Shown piece after piece: positions 62,101 to 64,000 of a stretch of 64,000 nucleotides of DNA. The position numbers and the translations under genes are program-made. The first letter of the stretch is position 1. Each line of letters starts with the position of its first letter. The notes under the pieces were generated by a model, which was given only the letters and a program-made list of their open reading frames with translations, did not search any database and was not told where the DNA came from. Source of the stretch: Musa acuminata AAA Group (Eukaryota > Streptophyta > Magnoliopsida > Zingiberales > Musaceae); assembly GCF_036884655.1 (NCBI RefSeq), contig NC_088357.1, positions 44,169,501 through 44,233,500 of the forward strand, given 5' to 3'.

Positions 62101-62648
62101 ATTATGCACCTTCCCAAATCAATCAAACATTAAATACAAATGCTTTCACTATTTTTTTTAAGTTCGCAATTAAAGCTAGACAAGTGATCAGACAATATGA
62201 ATAACGCAAGTGATGAATCATGACATGTAAATCCTTGTCTTTCATGCAAATGCCAACACAGAAATTGATGGCTTAAAGTCATAAAATCCCACACGATAAA
62301 CGAACCAACAAAGAAGTTTGCTCCACAAAAATCTCAACCTTCAATCCTTGATAGACAACCAACGAGCCTACCGTAGCCAAATCAATTGGAAGAACTAATT
62401 CGCGGGCTAATCAATTTATTTGCACCAACCAAGATGCAATTAGGATTAGGGGGGGGTATAGTCAAAAAGGATTTGGATAGAGAGATGCGTATACCAAGGT
62501 TGAAGGGGCCGATGCCGAAGCCGGGGCGGAGGTCGAGAGTTATGGCGCCCATGGCCGTGCCCTCGCACCGCCTCCTCGGCGGCCCCGGAGCCGGCCCGGC
62601 CGCATTCGGCCCACCGGTGGATCTCTGGTGGTGCTGGAGCTGCTGCAT
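53165..62648 (-). CDS. PHAF1 / UPF0183 family protein, 14 exons
   Basis: Minus-strand exons are 62648-62495, 60258-60176, 57820-57746, 57332-57265, 57195-57090, 57001-56941, 56841-56669, 56406-56344, 56090-56043, 55284-55171, 55060-54961, 54882-54809, 53449-53345 and 53212-53165. They join in phase to 423 aa. Conserved blocks match Arabidopsis At3g51130 as I recall it: RRRCEGTAMGAITLDLRPG, LKLDIVISFPDHGFHLRFDP, LEFPDGTTPVACRVSVYD, DVWTELGRPCGIH, DYFYNYFSRGLDILFDGQ and NPFGSTFVYGYQNVAFE. The animal homologue (C16orf70/PHAF1) works with BCAS3 at phagophores; the plant role is not established. The start is the Met of MQQLQHHQ. The frame is open further upstream, so an N-terminal extension is possible. 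Intron 8 uses a GC donor, and intron 2 carries the deleted hAT copy. Confidence 0.93.
53944..54698. repeat. Tandem duplication of about 378 bp in PHAF1 intron 12
   Basis: Copies 53944-54322 and 54323-54698 agree at well over 90% of positions. Each copy itself contains two diverged sub-repeats built around CCACA(T/G)TTTGAACA followed by AAAATCAATT and GACCTTTATCTT. An old small duplication was thus duplicated again as a larger unit. Confidence 0.9.
56342..56343 (-). other. GC splice donor of PHAF1 intron 8
   Basis: The exon-intron joint reads CAG|GCAAGT on the minus strand. This is the consensus form of the minor GC-AG introns, and the flanking exons are fixed by protein conservation (FGASPQ then DVWTELG). 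Confidence 0.85.
59011..60048 (-). mobile_element. Internally deleted hAT derivative, 1023 bp, in PHAF1 intron 2
   Basis: The element spans 59019-60041, begins CAGTGATTTAAAAAGCGC and ends GCGCCTTTTGCAATCACTG. It is an inverted copy of the ends of the 44910-48593 element. Its left part matches that element from about 48391 to its right end. Its right part matches from the left end to about 45687. The roughly 2.7 kb between, which is the whole transposase gene, is missing. The joint reads ATCACAA|AATTAATAAC with two shared bases. The 28-bp GC minisatellite is longer here. Flanks share TGGCC (or TGTGGCC if the last two end bases are counted), an imperfect target duplication. Confidence 0.9.
60259..62494 (-). 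other. Intron 1 of the PHAF1 gene
   Basis: About 2.2 kb of AT-rich intron. No coding segment, transposon ends or tandem array is seen. Confidence 0.55.
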
Positions 62649-62870
62649 CGCGTATCCACCACCGCCCTCGCCCTCTCGTGCGGTCTCAATGTTCTCTCGC
62701 TTCGGCGTCGCGTCTTCCGTCGGGTCGGAACCTTTGCCCCGTTGCGTTACGAAACGTCTCACCTCGACCTCCTGTGGACTTCTTGTGAAAGAAACTTGAC
62801 CTGGATCCTCTCCAGTTATAATTTCAATTTCGACTATCCAATTGTGACCGTCAACTGCTAAGAAAATTAA
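62649..62870 (-). promoter_or_regulatory. 5' UTR and proximal promoter of the PHAF1 gene
   Basis: GC-rich stretch with an open in-frame extension to 62762, then an abrupt fall to AT-rich DNA at about 62860. No specific element is recognised. Confidence 0.4.
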
Positions 62871-62888
62871 TTAATTAATTAATTAATA

Positions 62889-62953
<65 letters not shown>
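62861..62953. repeat. (AATT)n and (TA)n compound microsatellite
   Basis: Five AATT units (about 62862-62884) are followed by about 30 TA units (62893-62953), immediately upstream of the PHAF1 gene. Confidence 0.93.
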
Positions 62954-62955
<2 letters not shown>

Positions 62956-63654
62956 TTCATGATAGAATAAACATGCCAACTCTTACACTAATTTTAGAAA
63001 ACTAATGCGGTCTGAGTTAATTATAAACTTGTTTTAAAAAATGACTGTATTCATTAATTTAATTGATTATTGCCTCTTATTTCTATAAATTTCCATAAAT
63101 TAATTTAAGAATTCATTTACATGATAGTAATACTTTAAAATATGAAGGAAGTAGCAAAGAATAACATGAAATGAGGTTAATTTCTTCCTTTATCAAATGA
63201 AGAAAATTTTCTCTAACAATTCCAGTTGATAAGTTATAAGTGAGAGTAGATTTGATTTGGTTGATACTATTTTGATGGATGTACAAACATGAACATAGAC
63301 ATTTAGATCAGAGCTTCAGGCTCATATTGATAAATATGATAAAAGATTTTGTATATAAAGAAAGGCAAGTTATCATTGTCGAAGCTCAAAATCATGTGAA
63401 TCAAATATTGTCCAAAATTTTCCTACAATGGATAAGTCATTAATGTACGAGTAGCTGAGGATTAATTTGAATGAGGTATTATTCAAAGCTTTACCATATG
63501 ACATAATAATTTGTGAGTATATGAAGGTTTAATTTGTTGACCTAATAAATAAATCTAAGATTTATTTTCTAACAAATACCTTTGAATATTTCTTGTAAAT
63601 AATTTTGGAAGCCACCAACATCATAATCTTCTTTCTTATATACAAATCAAAAAT
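62954..63654. other. AT-rich spacer without recognisable gene
   Basis: No domain, exon chain or repeat array is supported. Confidence 0.45.
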
Positions 63655-63900
63655 TAATTTTGTCACGACCCGAGTCTGAGCCAACTCATCAATAAGTCAA
63701 TATCTCCAACTCATCGGACCCATATAAATAACGTAATACACTCATCAGACCCATATAAGCCAATTATATATATTGCTCACTTCCGACCCATATAAGCTAA
63801 TACTTAAATAAAAATTAATATAATACACCCATCAAACCTATATAAGCTAATCATACATATTGCTAGAATAATTATAAATTTAATAGGACTAATGGGATGT
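63655..63900. repeat. Degenerate repeat built on GACCCATATAA
   Basis: The phrase (G)ACCCATATAAG(C) with a preceding TCATC(G/A) recurs at about 63716, 63749, 63785 and 63834, at irregular 33-50 bp spacing. It is preceded by TGTCACGACCCGAGTCTGAG. It may be part of an LTR or other repeat that runs out of the window. Confidence 0.5.
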
Positions 63901-64000
63901 TACAAATTTAACACTAGATATATTATAAATAATTTAATAGTGTAAGTCAATCAGATTAGTGATAGAATACTAAATAAATCATAAGACCACATTTACATGG

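Noticed and set aside
62386..62799. Plus-strand 137-codon frame
   Set aside because: It is antisense to PHAF1 exon 1, whose protein is strongly conserved.
1..64000. A new multi-gene system or biosynthetic cluster
   Set aside because: The six genes belong to unrelated, well-known plant families with no shared pathway or co-orientation. The novelty here lies in the mobile DNA, not in a gene cluster.

Overview
This is a nuclear genomic window from a flowering plant. The genes are intron-rich with GT-AG introns, first exons are very GC-rich, and introns and spacers are AT-rich. That 5'-high GC gradient, together with closest remembered similarity to rice and banana homologues, points to a monocot, plausibly Zingiberales/Musaceae (inference; no database search was possible).

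Six protein-coding genes can be rebuilt exon by exon, with reading phase conserved across every junction. They are: a GPI-anchored lipid-transfer protein (170-3466, +); a PRR5/PRR95-type pseudo-response regulator of the circadian clock (9667-15487, +); a GAUT4/GAUT3-type pectin galacturonosyltransferase (16500-25006, +); an EPC1/GMT1-type GT64 glycosyltransferase acting on sphingolipid head groups (28816-33915, +); a tRNA-dihydrouridine synthase (42252-50639, -); and a PHAF1/UPF0183 protein (53165-62648, -). They form no operon or evident pathway cluster. GAUT and GMT1 both supply the Golgi/cell-surface glycan machinery.

Much of the rest is mobile DNA. A 3.7-kb hAT transposon with a four-exon transposase gene and a perfect 8-bp target duplication sits in intron 2 of the dihydrouridine synthase gene (44910-48593). 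A 1.0-kb internally deleted derivative sits inverted in intron 2 of the PHAF1 gene (59019-60041). A second hAT family, with GGTACCG-rich ends, has a 1.6-kb copy in intron 3 of GAUT (18998-20594) and a 203-bp MITE between the two minus-strand genes (52534-52736), both with perfect 8-bp target duplications. Between GMT1 and the dihydrouridine synthase gene lies a decayed Ty3/gypsy element (35461-41712). Its pol is on the minus strand, it carries an antisense extra ORF and two tandem-repeat blocks, and unexpectedly its LTR-like ends are inverted. A related fragment lies at 26100-28500.

Long AT-rich spacers (about 4000-9000 and 62960-64000) hold microsatellites and a 24-bp minisatellite but no recognisable gene. 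No tRNA, rRNA, CRISPR array or bacterial-type feature was seen.
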